NCBI RefSeq assembly: GCF_025499515.1
Contig: NZ_JAMKFA010000007.1
Span: forward strand, 186,001 to 250,000
Reading direction: 5' to 3'
Length of the DNA stretch: 64,000 bases
Source of the DNA: Flavobacterium odoriferum
GTDB lineage: Bacteria; Bacteroidota; Bacteroidia; Flavobacteriales; Flavobacteriaceae
Part shown: positions 36,818 through 44,457 of the stretch, in pieces
Position numbering within the stretch: the first letter of the stretch is position 1
Layout of the letters: each line of letters begins with the position of its first letter
Notes under the pieces: generated by a model
What the model was told of the DNA's origin: nothing
Seen by the model: the letters and a program-made list of their open reading frames with translations, nothing else
Databases searched by the model: none
Position numbers and translations under genes: made by a program

Positions 36818-36862
36818 AAAAAAACCGCTAAAAACAAAGTTACACTTTATTATTTAGCGGTT
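36818..36862 (-). terminator. Terminator after rpsU
   Basis: AACCGCTAAA / TTTAGCGGTT with a 20-nt loop and a T-run on the minus strand. The loop contains the xerC -7 box. Confidence 0.85.
36835..36842 (-). promoter_or_regulatory. -7 box for xerC inside the rpsU terminator loop
   Basis: TAACTTTG on the minus strand. The predicted start near 36830 falls in the 3' arm, so this promoter bypasses the terminator. No TTG at the expected -33 distance. Confidence 0.5.
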
Positions 36863-36885
36863 GATATAGTTATTCAAAAAAGATA

Positions 36886-37080
36886 CTAACTTTCTAAGTT
36901 GTCTCTCATGTTTTGAATGTAAGCTGCTTTTTGAATTTTAGCTCTGTTTGTTACAGATGGCTTAATGAAAGCTTGACGTGCACGTAACTGACGAACAGTT
37001 CCTGTTTTATCAAATTTTCTTTTATAGCGCTTTAATGCTCTATCGATATTTTCTCCGTCTTTAATTGGTATAATTAACAT
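36886..37080 (-). CDS. rpsU: 30S ribosomal protein S21
   Basis: Protein of 64 aa (MLIIPIKDGENIDRALKRYK), normal for bS21. ATG at 37080 is set by the strong Shine-Dalgarno 9-16 nt upstream; a longer frame would run through it. bS21 sits beside the 3' end of 16S rRNA. In Flavobacterium it contributes to hiding the anti-SD, and rpsU is reported to be one of the few genes with a strong SD, which allows autoregulation. The gene has a full promoter and its own terminator. Confidence 0.95.
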   Translation of the reverse strand: MLIIPIKDGENIDRALKRYKRKFDKTGTVRQLRARQAFIKPSVTNRAKIQKAAYIQNMRDNLES

Positions 37081-37088
37081 AATATTGA

Positions 37089-37096
37089 CACCTCCT
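37089..37096 (-). promoter_or_regulatory. Strong Shine-Dalgarno of rpsU
   Basis: AGGAGGTG on the minus strand, preceded by GAG, ending about 8-10 nt before the ATG. The only textbook SD I found in the window. Confidence 0.85.
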
Positions 37097-37109
37097 CTCA
37101 TTAAGGGTG

Positions 37110-37138
37110 CAAACTTATAAAAAAATTATGAATTACAA
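37110..37138 (-). promoter_or_regulatory. rpsU promoter
   Basis: TTG (37138-37136), 18-nt spacer, TAAGTTTG (37117-37110). The leader would be about 25-30 nt and include the SD. Confidence 0.75.
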
Positions 37139-37156
37139 ATTATAAATTATGAATTA
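37122..37156. repeat. Short AT-rich direct repeats
   Basis: AATTATGAATTA occurs twice with AAATTATAAA between, just upstream of rpsU and overlapping its -33 region. Confidence 0.6.
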
Positions 37157-38323
37157 TTTAACCGCTGGTTTATAATTTTGTTTATCGATAATCATTTTTG
37201 ATAGAATTTCTTTTAAAATTTCTGAAGTTCCTCCGCCAATTGGTCCTAAACGACTATCTCTTAACAAACGTGCTAAAGGATATTCTTCCATATAACCATA
37301 ACCACCAAGCATTTGTAAACAACTATAAATAGTTTCGTCTGCAACTTTTGTTGATTTCAATTTTGCCATTGTAGCTTCTTTAACTACATATTCTTTTTTG
37401 TCTAATCGAGCAACGGCTGCATAATTAAAAACTTTGCAATGTTCAACATCTGTTGCGTGTTCTACCATAGTATGTCTTAGTGCTTGAAACTTGTTGATTG
37501 TACTTCCAAAAGCTTCACGTTGCGACATATATTCTATAGTATACTCAAGTGCATACTCCGCTCTAGCATGTGCATTAATTGCCATGATTAAACGTTCAAA
37601 GGCAAAGTGCTGCATAATATATGGAAAACCTTTTCCTGCTTCTCCCATTAGATTATCTTCAGAAATTTCTACATTGTCAAATGCAATTTCAGCCGTATCA
37701 GAAGCCCTCCAACCTAATTTATCTAATTTTGTTGCCGAAATTCCTTTTAGATTTGTATCTACTAAGAATATACTAATTCCTTTATTACCAAGCTCAGGAC
37801 TTGTTTTTGCCGCCACAACATAATAATCCGCATAAACTCCATTAGTAATAAATGTTTTTGATCCGTTAATTATGTATTTATCTCCATTTTTAACAGCAGT
37901 AGTTCGCATACCAGCAACATCACTACCTCCAAAAGGTTCAGTTACACACAAAGCACCTATTTTTTCACCAGCAATACTTGGTACTAAATAATCTTGTTTA
38001 ATACGCTCACTACCTTCAGCATTTAAATGTGTCATTGCTAAATAAGCATGAGCCCACATAGCAGCTGCAAATCCGGAAGATTTAATTTTTTGAAGTTCTT
38101 CTAAAAAAACAACTGTATAAAACAAATCTAAATTCATTCCACCATAAGCTTCAGGATAGTTGATTCCGAAGAAACCCATTTCGCCAAATTTTTTCCATAT
38201 AAAACGTTCAATTGTTCCCGTTTTTTCCCATTTTTCAATGTGAGGCACAACTTCTTTATGTAAAAAATCTCGTAAACTGGCTCTAAATAATTGGTGTTCT
38301 TCTGTGAAGTATATTGAATTCAT
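37154..38323 (-). CDS. Acyl-CoA dehydrogenase
   Basis: FAD-dependent enzyme of 389 aa that oxidises acyl-CoA at the alpha-beta position. FAD/substrate segments LCVTEPFGGSDVAGMRTTA and IINGSKTFITNG, the GGYGYMEEYPLARLLRDSR block and C-terminal GGTSEILKEILSK are typical. The Glu in MEEYP is a plausible catalytic base. It may belong to fatty acid or branched-chain amino acid breakdown; the chain-length class cannot be read. No beta-oxidation partner is adjacent. Confidence 0.94.
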   Translation of the reverse strand: MNSIYFTEEHQLFRASLRDFLHKEVVPHIEKWEKTGTIERFIWKKFGEMGFFGINYPEAYGGMNLDLFYTVVFLEELQKIKSSGFAAAMWAHAYLAMTHLNAEGSERIKQDYLVPSIAGEKIGALCVTEPFGGSDVAGMRTTAVKNGDKYIINGSKTFITNGVYADYYVVAAKTSPELGNKGISIFLVDTNLKGISATKLDKLGWRASDTAEIAFDNVEISEDNLMGEAGKGFPYIMQHFAFERLIMAINAHARAEYALEYTIEYMSQREAFGSTINKFQALRHTMVEHATDVEHCKVFNYAAVARLDKKEYVVKEATMAKLKSTKVADETIYSCLQMLGGYGYMEEYPLARLLRDSRLGPIGGGTSEILKEILSKMIIDKQNYKPAVK

Positions 38324-38357
38324 AAAGGTAAAATTGTTTGATTTTTATTGTATTTTT

Positions 38358-39236
38358 TTAGAATTCCAAATATAAGGCGATTATTTTTATTTTTTCGTTA
38401 GGCATTCCCTTAATTTTTGTTAAATCCGCAATATCTTTAATTCCGTTATTCATAGTTCTATACACTACAATTTCTTTTGCAAGAGCATAATTGAAATACG
38501 GAAATTTTGCCAATTCTTTCATAGGCAAATCATTAATTGCTATTTTTTTAATTCCAAAAGTATTTTTTACAAAGAATCGCTTTTGCAAATCATCAATTGC
38601 TTCTGGACTAATTCCCCACATAAACTGAAATTGTTCCATACTAACAAAACCGCCAAGCTTTTCTTTTTCGAATAGAATCTTATCAGCTAATTTTTCGCCA
38701 ATCCCATAAACTGCAATTAAGTCTTCACGAGTTGCTATATTGATGTCTTTTTGAATAATTGCGACTTTTTCTTTGGGAAGAAACTTATGAAATTTCTCAG
38801 AGGTACTATTTGATTTGTTAGTAACCCAATCTGGGAATTTAAAATAGGGAGAAATCTTGTTTAATACTTCATCTGAAACTTTGGTAACTTTTTGAAAATC
38901 TTCTGGAGAGTTAACGTATTTATTTTGATTTCGAAATTGATGCAAACGGTCAATTTCTGCGACAGATAATCCTAATTTATATCCTTTGTAGTCGGTTATA
39001 AAATTTGGGTTAAACGGATAAATTGTATCATTTTTAGTAACGAATTTTCGTTTTAAGCTATCAATTTCATTTTGAACTAACAACCATTCTTTATCTTCTT
39101 TGATTTCTTTTTTCTGAAATAAATTTTCGGATAGAAAAAAATAAGACAATTGTCCAAAAAAAATGAGTAGTAATAACAAGAAAATCCCACTTCGGTGTTC
39201 TCTTGAAAACATGAAGTAGGATTTTATTTTATTCAT
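38358..39236 (-). CDS. Helix-hairpin-helix (ComEA-like) domain protein, membrane-anchored
   Basis: Protein of 292 aa with an N-terminal membrane helix (about 16-36) and three or more helix-hairpin-helix units: GLSVAEIDRLHQFRN, INIATREDLIAVYGIGEKLADKIL and IAINDLPMKELAKFPYFN. The second carries the G-x-G hairpin of DNA-binding HhH motifs. In other bacteria ComEA-type proteins bind incoming DNA outside the membrane, but the competence role here is inference. Confidence 0.88.
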   Translation of the reverse strand: MNKIKSYFMFSREHRSGIFLLLLLIFFGQLSYFFLSENLFQKKEIKEDKEWLLVQNEIDSLKRKFVTKNDTIYPFNPNFITDYKGYKLGLSVAEIDRLHQFRNQNKYVNSPEDFQKVTKVSDEVLNKISPYFKFPDWVTNKSNSTSEKFHKFLPKEKVAIIQKDINIATREDLIAVYGIGEKLADKILFEKEKLGGFVSMEQFQFMWGISPEAIDDLQKRFFVKNTFGIKKIAINDLPMKELAKFPYFNYALAKEIVVYRTMNNGIKDIADLTKIKGMPNEKIKIIALYLEF

Positions 39237-39247
39237 TTTATTTTTAT

Positions 39248-39403
39248 TTAATCGTTTTTACGCACTAATTCATCATCGTTTTCCTCGAAAGAATCTGGCT
39301 CTTGTCTTGGAGGAGTAGTTAAAACTTTATAGAAAAAAAATGCTGTAAAACCTATTACAATGCCTTGTGTAAGTAACATTGTTATTAATGCTGTTGAATT
39401 CAT
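39248..39403 (-). CDS. MetS family NSS transporter small subunit
   Basis: Protein of 51 aa, too short for default gene finding. It starts MNSTALITMLLTQGIVIGF, has one membrane helix (about 6-28) and an acidic tail (PDSFEENDDELVRKND). The start codon overlaps the stop of the NSS transporter gene (ATGA, 4 bp). In Corynebacterium the MetP/MetS pair needs the small subunit for methionine and alanine uptake, and this gene has the same relation to its transporter. Confidence 0.9.
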   Translation of the reverse strand: MNSTALITMLLTQGIVIGFTAFFFYKVLTTPPRQEPDSFEENDDELVRKND

Positions 39404-41070
39404 GATGTTGCTCTCCCTTCTTTAACTCGTTTTTTATATGCAATGAAAACTAATAAACTAATAAAAATAAATAACCCTACCAATAAGAATCTTGCCATAT
39501 TAAGATAGAAAATTTTATCTTCTAGAGCAGCAATTTGAGTAGCATCTGTAGCAACTGCAATTTGTTCGTGAATTCCAGCATGTGTTATCGTTTTAATAAT
39601 CGAACCATTATCTAAATTCCATCCATTTCCTGATAATAAATTCCTCACATTTCCTGACCAATCATTATTTAAAGGTTTGAATAATGACCCTAAGAAAATG
39701 ATAATCAACATTAATGGAGTTACATATTTGATAATGTATTTGTAAATATTTGGCACTTTTATATCTGCTCCTGTAGTTATTTCTCTCCATCCTTTATCCA
39801 TTCCAAAAATCCAAGAAAACAAAATGGTTTCTAACATTGCGAAAACTACTAAACTAACAGTTCCTGCCCAATAATCGTATTCATCAAAAACACCTTGTTG
39901 ATAAAAAATAACTGTTGGAAGACCTAGAATTAATGCCATTGCACCAAAAGACCAAGCCCCTTTGTTTCTTCCCCAACCAAATTCGTCTCTCATGAAGCCC
40001 ATCCAAGGAGTTCCCATTGCTAATGAAGAGGTTATCCCTGCAAAAAACAATAATCCAAACCACATTACACCAGCTACAACCGAAAGTACTTCTCCCCACT
40101 GTTGGAATAAGTATGGCATTGTTTGAAACGCCATTCCAAATCCAGCATTTTCTTTAACCCAATCCAAGCCTAAATAACCAGCTGCAATAGGAATTACAAT
40201 TAATGATCCTAAAACAACTTCTACAAATTCATTCATAAATCCTGCAGAAACAGAGTTTAGAGCAATATCATCTTTTGGTTTCACATAAGCAGCATAACAA
40301 TGAATTGTACCCATACCTACAGAAAGCGTAAAGAAAATTTGACCAGCTGCTGCCATCCAAACTTTTAAATCCCAAAGCGATTCATATTGAGGTGTCCACA
40401 AGAAATTCAGACCATCCCAAGCATTAGCATCTGGAAATTGTTCCGACGCACCACTTGTTCCTAATGTTAATGCTTTTATAGCTAATACAACACCAAATAA
40501 AATCAACAATGGCATTCCAATTTTTGCTACCTTTTCAACACCACTTAATCCTTTTGAAAGAATAAATGTATTGATTAACAAACAAATTATATAGAAAACT
40601 ACTGCTTCATATGGTATTCCAGTAGTTGAGACTCCAATATCTACATATGAGGTAAAAAATGCTGAAACTTCAGCTTGACTCATTCCTGAAAAAGTTCCTA
40701 TAACTGAATGAAACATATATGACATAGTCCATGATTCAATATAACAATAATAAGCCACTACAGCAATATTAGTGAATATTCCAAATACACCTATATATTT
40801 CAGTAAGCGTCCTTTAACCATAGAGTCTAAGATATAAGGCGTACTATGGTTTCCGAATTTTCCACCAAATCGGCCTGAGGACCATTCAATAAATAACAAA
40901 GGAATTCCCATCAATAAAAAACACACTAAATAAGGAATAATAAAAGCTCCTCCTCCATTTTGTACCGCTTGAACTGGAAATCTTAAAAAATTCCCTAATC
41001 CAACAGCATTTCCGGCCATGGCTAAAATAAGTCCAACTCGTGAACCCCACGATTCTACTTTTGCAGTCAT
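39400..41070 (-). CDS. Sodium-dependent neurotransmitter:sodium symporter (NSS) family transporter
   Basis: Protein of 556 aa with about 12 membrane helices. N-terminal GSRVGLILAMAGNAVGLGNFLRFP carries the unwound helix-1 substrate/sodium site (quoted in parts: MAGNAVGLGNFLRFP), followed by GGGAFIIPYL. The C-terminus ends ...GRATS before the overlapping small-subunit gene, which argues for an amino-acid (methionine/alanine-like) MetP-type transporter. The substrate is inferred from that partner. Confidence 0.93.
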   Translation of the reverse strand: MTAKVESWGSRVGLILAMAGNAVGLGNFLRFPVQAVQNGGGAFIIPYLVCFLLMGIPLLFIEWSSGRFGGKFGNHSTPYILDSMVKGRLLKYIGVFGIFTNIAVVAYYCYIESWTMSYMFHSVIGTFSGMSQAEVSAFFTSYVDIGVSTTGIPYEAVVFYIICLLINTFILSKGLSGVEKVAKIGMPLLILFGVVLAIKALTLGTSGASEQFPDANAWDGLNFLWTPQYESLWDLKVWMAAAGQIFFTLSVGMGTIHCYAAYVKPKDDIALNSVSAGFMNEFVEVVLGSLIVIPIAAGYLGLDWVKENAGFGMAFQTMPYLFQQWGEVLSVVAGVMWFGLLFFAGITSSLAMGTPWMGFMRDEFGWGRNKGAWSFGAMALILGLPTVIFYQQGVFDEYDYWAGTVSLVVFAMLETILFSWIFGMDKGWREITTGADIKVPNIYKYIIKYVTPLMLIIIFLGSLFKPLNNDWSGNVRNLLSGNGWNLDNGSIIKTITHAGIHEQIAVATDATQIAALEDKIFYLNMARFLLVGLFIFISLLVFIAYKKRVKEGRATS

Positions 41071-41095
41071 ATAATTATATTGGTTGTTAATTTTT

Positions 41096-41124
41096 CAAAG
41101 ATAATAAAACTATCTAAAAAACAA
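41096..41124 (-). promoter_or_regulatory. Promoter of the NSS transporter operon
   Basis: TTG (41124-41122), 18-nt spacer, TATCTTTG (41103-41096). The start codon is 25 nt further. Confidence 0.75.
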
Positions 41125-41148
41125 ATAAAAGTTACAGTTAATGAAATT

Positions 41149-41370
41149 TTACAGATCAAAAACTGAACTTCTTTTAGCTTTTATCAAATCTTTCAGTTTT
41201 AAAAGGAATGCTAAGGTTAAATAAAATCCAAAACCTAATCCTACAGTTACAAACGAAATGTAAATAAAAAACAAGCGCACATTTGTAGCACGCATACCCA
41301 ATCTATCAGCTAAACGACTTGCTACAAAAAAACCATGTTTTTCAAAAAAATGTAATATATTTTTTACCAT
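41149..41370 (-). CDS. PspC domain protein
   Basis: Protein of 73 aa. FFEKHGFFVASRLADRLGMRATNVRLFFIYISFV is the PspC pattern (stated in parts as ASRLADRLGM and RLFFIYISFV), with one membrane helix near 35-57. PspC proteins sense envelope stress in other phyla; here only the domain is visible, with no pspA neighbour. It follows the DUF2851 gene by 28 nt. Confidence 0.85.
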   Translation of the reverse strand: MVKNILHFFEKHGFFVASRLADRLGMRATNVRLFFIYISFVTVGLGFGFYLTLAFLLKLKDLIKAKRSSVFDL

Positions 41371-41398
41371 CAATTTGCAATAATTTTCAAAATTACAA

Positions 41399-42667
41399 TT
41401 AATTTTTAAGTAAATGAATACCTATAGCACACTGTAAACACTTTTTTTCATCACAATATTCTTTTTTCAATTGCAATAATGATTGTGTTTCAAAGGCATT
41501 TTTAACATCAACTCCAATTGCTGAAAATTTATCAATGACAATATTTTTTTCAGGCTGAATTGATTCGATCAAATCAATTATTTCTTGAGAACTTTCTTTT
41601 TGCAAGCTTTGTTCATAAGCAAATCGGACAGGAATAATTGTGTTTATAAGAATTAAATCGATAAATGAATCGGTCATTTTTTTCTTTTTTAAAACACTGG
41701 TTTTATCAAAATTATAGTGTGTTTCCCAATAGTTACTTACTTCAACTTTAAATAAATCATAGAGTTCAGAAATTACATTAAAACTAATGATTTTTGAAAA
41801 TAAATTGTGCTCTTTGGAATACAACGCTGCCAGTTGTGCTAATCGAATAGTTGGAAAATTATCAGGTCTGTGCTTAAAAAATTCAACTTTATCAAATACA
41901 TTTTTAGTGATTTTATACTTATGTATTAAATAGTTATAATCGTTTTGCAACTTAATATTGTAATTATCTTGAAAATTAGCTTCCAACATATTAGCTTGTC
42001 CAAAAAATAAAGCTTCTAAGTTTTCAATAGCAAACGATTCTTTTCGTATAATAGAAAAAGGAATTGATCTAGCCATATTTTGAAACAAAATACCATTTGT
42101 GTTTAGACCAAAATTCTTAGCTAACATACAAAACAGAACCGCCTCCCAATTGTTATTTGAGTCAAGTAATAATTGTCTAATTTCTGCTGATTTTCGTTCT
42201 AAACGTTCAAAATATAAACGTTCTTGCCAATTTCTAAAAACAAAATCATCAACTTTACCGATATCGTTTTCGCAATAAATCCAAGATTTTTGACTGAATA
42301 ACGATTGATATTTATGTAAATCAGACAATGCTACATATTCCTTAAGCTCTAATGTTGGAATTTCTGAATTATCTTTTCTGAAAATCGGCACATCATGTTC
42401 CCAAACGACATGTAAAATCACCGAATCATAATTCGAATCTTTTTCGTGATTATGCACATACCAATCTGATGACTTGAGATGTATTTCTACATTTCCAGCC
42501 CATTTTTGATTTTCGATAATAATTTGCGCATTGAAAAAATCAGGCCCAGAAAGTTGTAAATATTGACCTGAATTGAGAATCTGGATCGACTCTCCTTTTG
42601 TAGTTTTTAAATTGGCAATATCAAATTTCTTGAATTGCCACACGTGGTGCAAAAAATCTTCTTTCAT
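41399..42667 (-). CDS. DUF2851 family protein
   Basis: Protein of 422 aa conserved in Bacteroidota. N-terminal LSGPDFFNAQIII, GNVEIHLKSSDWYVHNHE and VILHVVWEHD, and a Cys cluster at the C-terminus (CDEKKCLQCAIG). The Cys group (C-x4-C-x2-C) could bind metal. The function is unknown. It is transcribed divergently from the PNGase F-like gene from overlapping promoters. Confidence 0.9.
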   Translation of the reverse strand: MKEDFLHHVWQFKKFDIANLKTTKGESIQILNSGQYLQLSGPDFFNAQIIIENQKWAGNVEIHLKSSDWYVHNHEKDSNYDSVILHVVWEHDVPIFRKDNSEIPTLELKEYVALSDLHKYQSLFSQKSWIYCENDIGKVDDFVFRNWQERLYFERLERKSAEIRQLLLDSNNNWEAVLFCMLAKNFGLNTNGILFQNMARSIPFSIIRKESFAIENLEALFFGQANMLEANFQDNYNIKLQNDYNYLIHKYKITKNVFDKVEFFKHRPDNFPTIRLAQLAALYSKEHNLFSKIISFNVISELYDLFKVEVSNYWETHYNFDKTSVLKKKKMTDSFIDLILINTIIPVRFAYEQSLQKESSQEIIDLIESIQPEKNIVIDKFSAIGVDVKNAFETQSLLQLKKEYCDEKKCLQCAIGIHLLKN

Positions 42668-42685
42668 TCTGTATGGCGTATATAA

Positions 42686-42715
42686 TTGAAAAACAAAGAT
42701 AAAAAATTATATTTG
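42686..42715 (+). promoter_or_regulatory. Promoter of the PNGase F-like gene
   Basis: TTG (42686-42688), 19-nt spacer, TATATTTG (42708-42715), 18 nt before the ATG at 42734. Confidence 0.75.
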
Positions 42716-42723
42716 CTGAACAA
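42694..42723 (-). promoter_or_regulatory. Promoter of the DUF2851/PspC unit
   Basis: TTG (42723-42721), 19-nt spacer, TATCTTTG (42701-42694). It overlaps the divergent PNGase F-like promoter almost completely. Confidence 0.75.
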
Positions 42724-42733
42724 CTCAACTTTT

Positions 42734-44422
42734 ATGAAAAAATTTATAACCATCACATTACTAAGTCTTTTTACGTTTGCGCAATCTCAAACTAGCTTAA
42801 AACCACCAAAAGGATTAAAAATTACCTACACTAGAAGTTCAAACGGAAAGCTAATTGAAAATCAAGATGCAATTTTTGTTTTCACGAATCCAACAGAAAC
42901 TTTAGTAACTACTAAAAAAATGAATTCAGGAAAAGCGGAATTTCCTTTCGAACAAACGTTAATCAATCCTTCTGAAAATAAAATTGTTCAAGTTACCCAA
43001 CTTAAAAAGGACAAATCGGTAACTACTGTCGATAGTCTTTCTTTAGCGAAACAAAACTTCGAGTTTTTATCGGACACCAAAACTATTTTGGGCTACAAAT
43101 GTCAAAAAGCAAAAACGATAATCAACTCAAACATCATTGAACTTTGGTATACGAATGAATTGCAAGTGAAAGGAGCGCCAACTACTTTAGGACAAAACAT
43201 TGGTTTGGTTTTAGAAATGGTTCGTAATGGTAATTTTGTGATTTCGGCTACTGAAATTGAAAAAATGAAATCCGTTAGTCCAAGTCTAGAATTACAAAAG
43301 AGTACAACTGATAGTCCTGTTTTAGATGGATTGACTTATAAAGATTTGGTTTGGAAAAGCCGTTTTACAACGATTAAAGTGTTTGAAAATGAAATCATTA
43401 ATTTTTCAGACGCATCAAAATCAAACGATAGTATTTTACGATTTGCCAATGGAACAATTATTTTAAAGAAAATTACTTTTCCAGAAATTAAAAAAGGTGA
43501 TTTAGTTTTTTTAGACTTAGCAGAACAATCCAATGGTGATGCTTATGACAGAACGGGGTCGGTTTTTATGATTCCGCAAGATAAAAAGCAATCATTTTTT
43601 GATGGATTACAAAATGGAGCTAAAACTTTACCTATTTATGAAAACGGAAATGGAAAGCAATATCAGGGTGTTGTGGCAACTCCAGAATTTTCTCCAATAA
43701 TTGAATTGATGCGCTTTTTTACGCCTTTCGGAATTAAACAATACAATCACATTCAATTGAAAGATAAAACTTGGCACGAAATTGTTCCGTACAGAATGGA
43801 CATTACCGATTTAAAACATAATTTATCTGGAAAAACCGTTTATGTAGGAACTTTTATTGGTAATTACGATAAAGGTGGACACAAAATTTCAATGAATATC
43901 ACCATTAATCCAAGCGAAAGTTCATTGGATAAAACTAATGTTTCTATTCCGTTATTTAACACAACAAACGTAATGGAAATGGCGGGACAAGAATATGCTA
44001 CGATGTTCAACCATGAAAAAGGATTACAAGTTACTTTTACTTTGGACAAAGAAATTAAAAATGCTCAATTGCGATATATTACGACTGGGCATGGTGGTTG
44101 GGAAAACGGAGACGAATTTATTCCAAAAAGAAATACAATAATTTTAAACGGAAAAGAAGTTTTTTCGTTTATTCCATGGCGACAAGATTGTGGCGGCTAT
44201 CGATTGTTCAACCCAGCATCAGGAAATTTTAATGATGGATTATCTTCATCCGATTTGAGTCGTTCGAATTGGTGTCCTGGAACAGCAACGAATCCGATCT
44301 ATATTGAATTAGGAAATTTAAAAGCAGGAACATATACGCTACAAGTAAAAATTCCACAAGGCCCAAACGAAGGTGGAAGTTTTAGCTCTTGGAATGTATC
44401 AGGAGTTTTACTAGGAGAATAA
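42734..44422 (+). CDS. PNGase F-like secreted protein with N-terminal extra domain
   Basis: Protein of 562 aa with a signal peptide (MKKFITITLLSLFTFAQSQ). Residues 20-190 form a beta-rich domain with a GLPGLI-like layout (TKTILGYKCQKAKTII, ELWYTNELQ). From about 200 on it resembles the two jelly-roll domains of Elizabethkingia PNGase F: AYDRTGSVFMIP (Asp near 272), then GHGGWENGDEFIPK (Glu near 457), IPWRQDCGGYRLFNPASGN and RSNWCPG. The Asp and Glu correspond in position to the catalytic Asp60 and Glu206 of the known enzyme by motif order, not by alignment. The family removes N-glycans from glycoproteins. No T9SS tail. Family call good, activity inferred. Confidence 0.85.
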   Translation: MKKFITITLLSLFTFAQSQTSLKPPKGLKITYTRSSNGKLIENQDAIFVFTNPTETLVTTKKMNSGKAEFPFEQTLINPSENKIVQVTQLKKDKSVTTVDSLSLAKQNFEFLSDTKTILGYKCQKAKTIINSNIIELWYTNELQVKGAPTTLGQNIGLVLEMVRNGNFVISATEIEKMKSVSPSLELQKSTTDSPVLDGLTYKDLVWKSRFTTIKVFENEIINFSDASKSNDSILRFANGTIILKKITFPEIKKGDLVFLDLAEQSNGDAYDRTGSVFMIPQDKKQSFFDGLQNGAKTLPIYENGNGKQYQGVVATPEFSPIIELMRFFTPFGIKQYNHIQLKDKTWHEIVPYRMDITDLKHNLSGKTVYVGTFIGNYDKGGHKISMNITINPSESSLDKTNVSIPLFNTTNVMEMAGQEYATMFNHEKGLQVTFTLDKEIKNAQLRYITTGHGGWENGDEFIPKRNTIILNGKEVFSFIPWRQDCGGYRLFNPASGNFNDGLSSSDLSRSNWCPGTATNPIYIELGNLKAGTYTLQVKIPQGPNEGGSFSSWNVSGVLLGE

Positions 44423-44424
44423 AA

Positions 44425-44457
44425 AAAGGACGTTCAATTGAACGTCCTTTTTTTATT
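44425..44457. terminator. Bidirectional terminator between the PNGase F-like and CBS-type genes
   Basis: Near-perfect palindrome AAAGGACGTTC / GAACGTCCTTT with runs of A and T on both sides. Confidence 0.9.
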
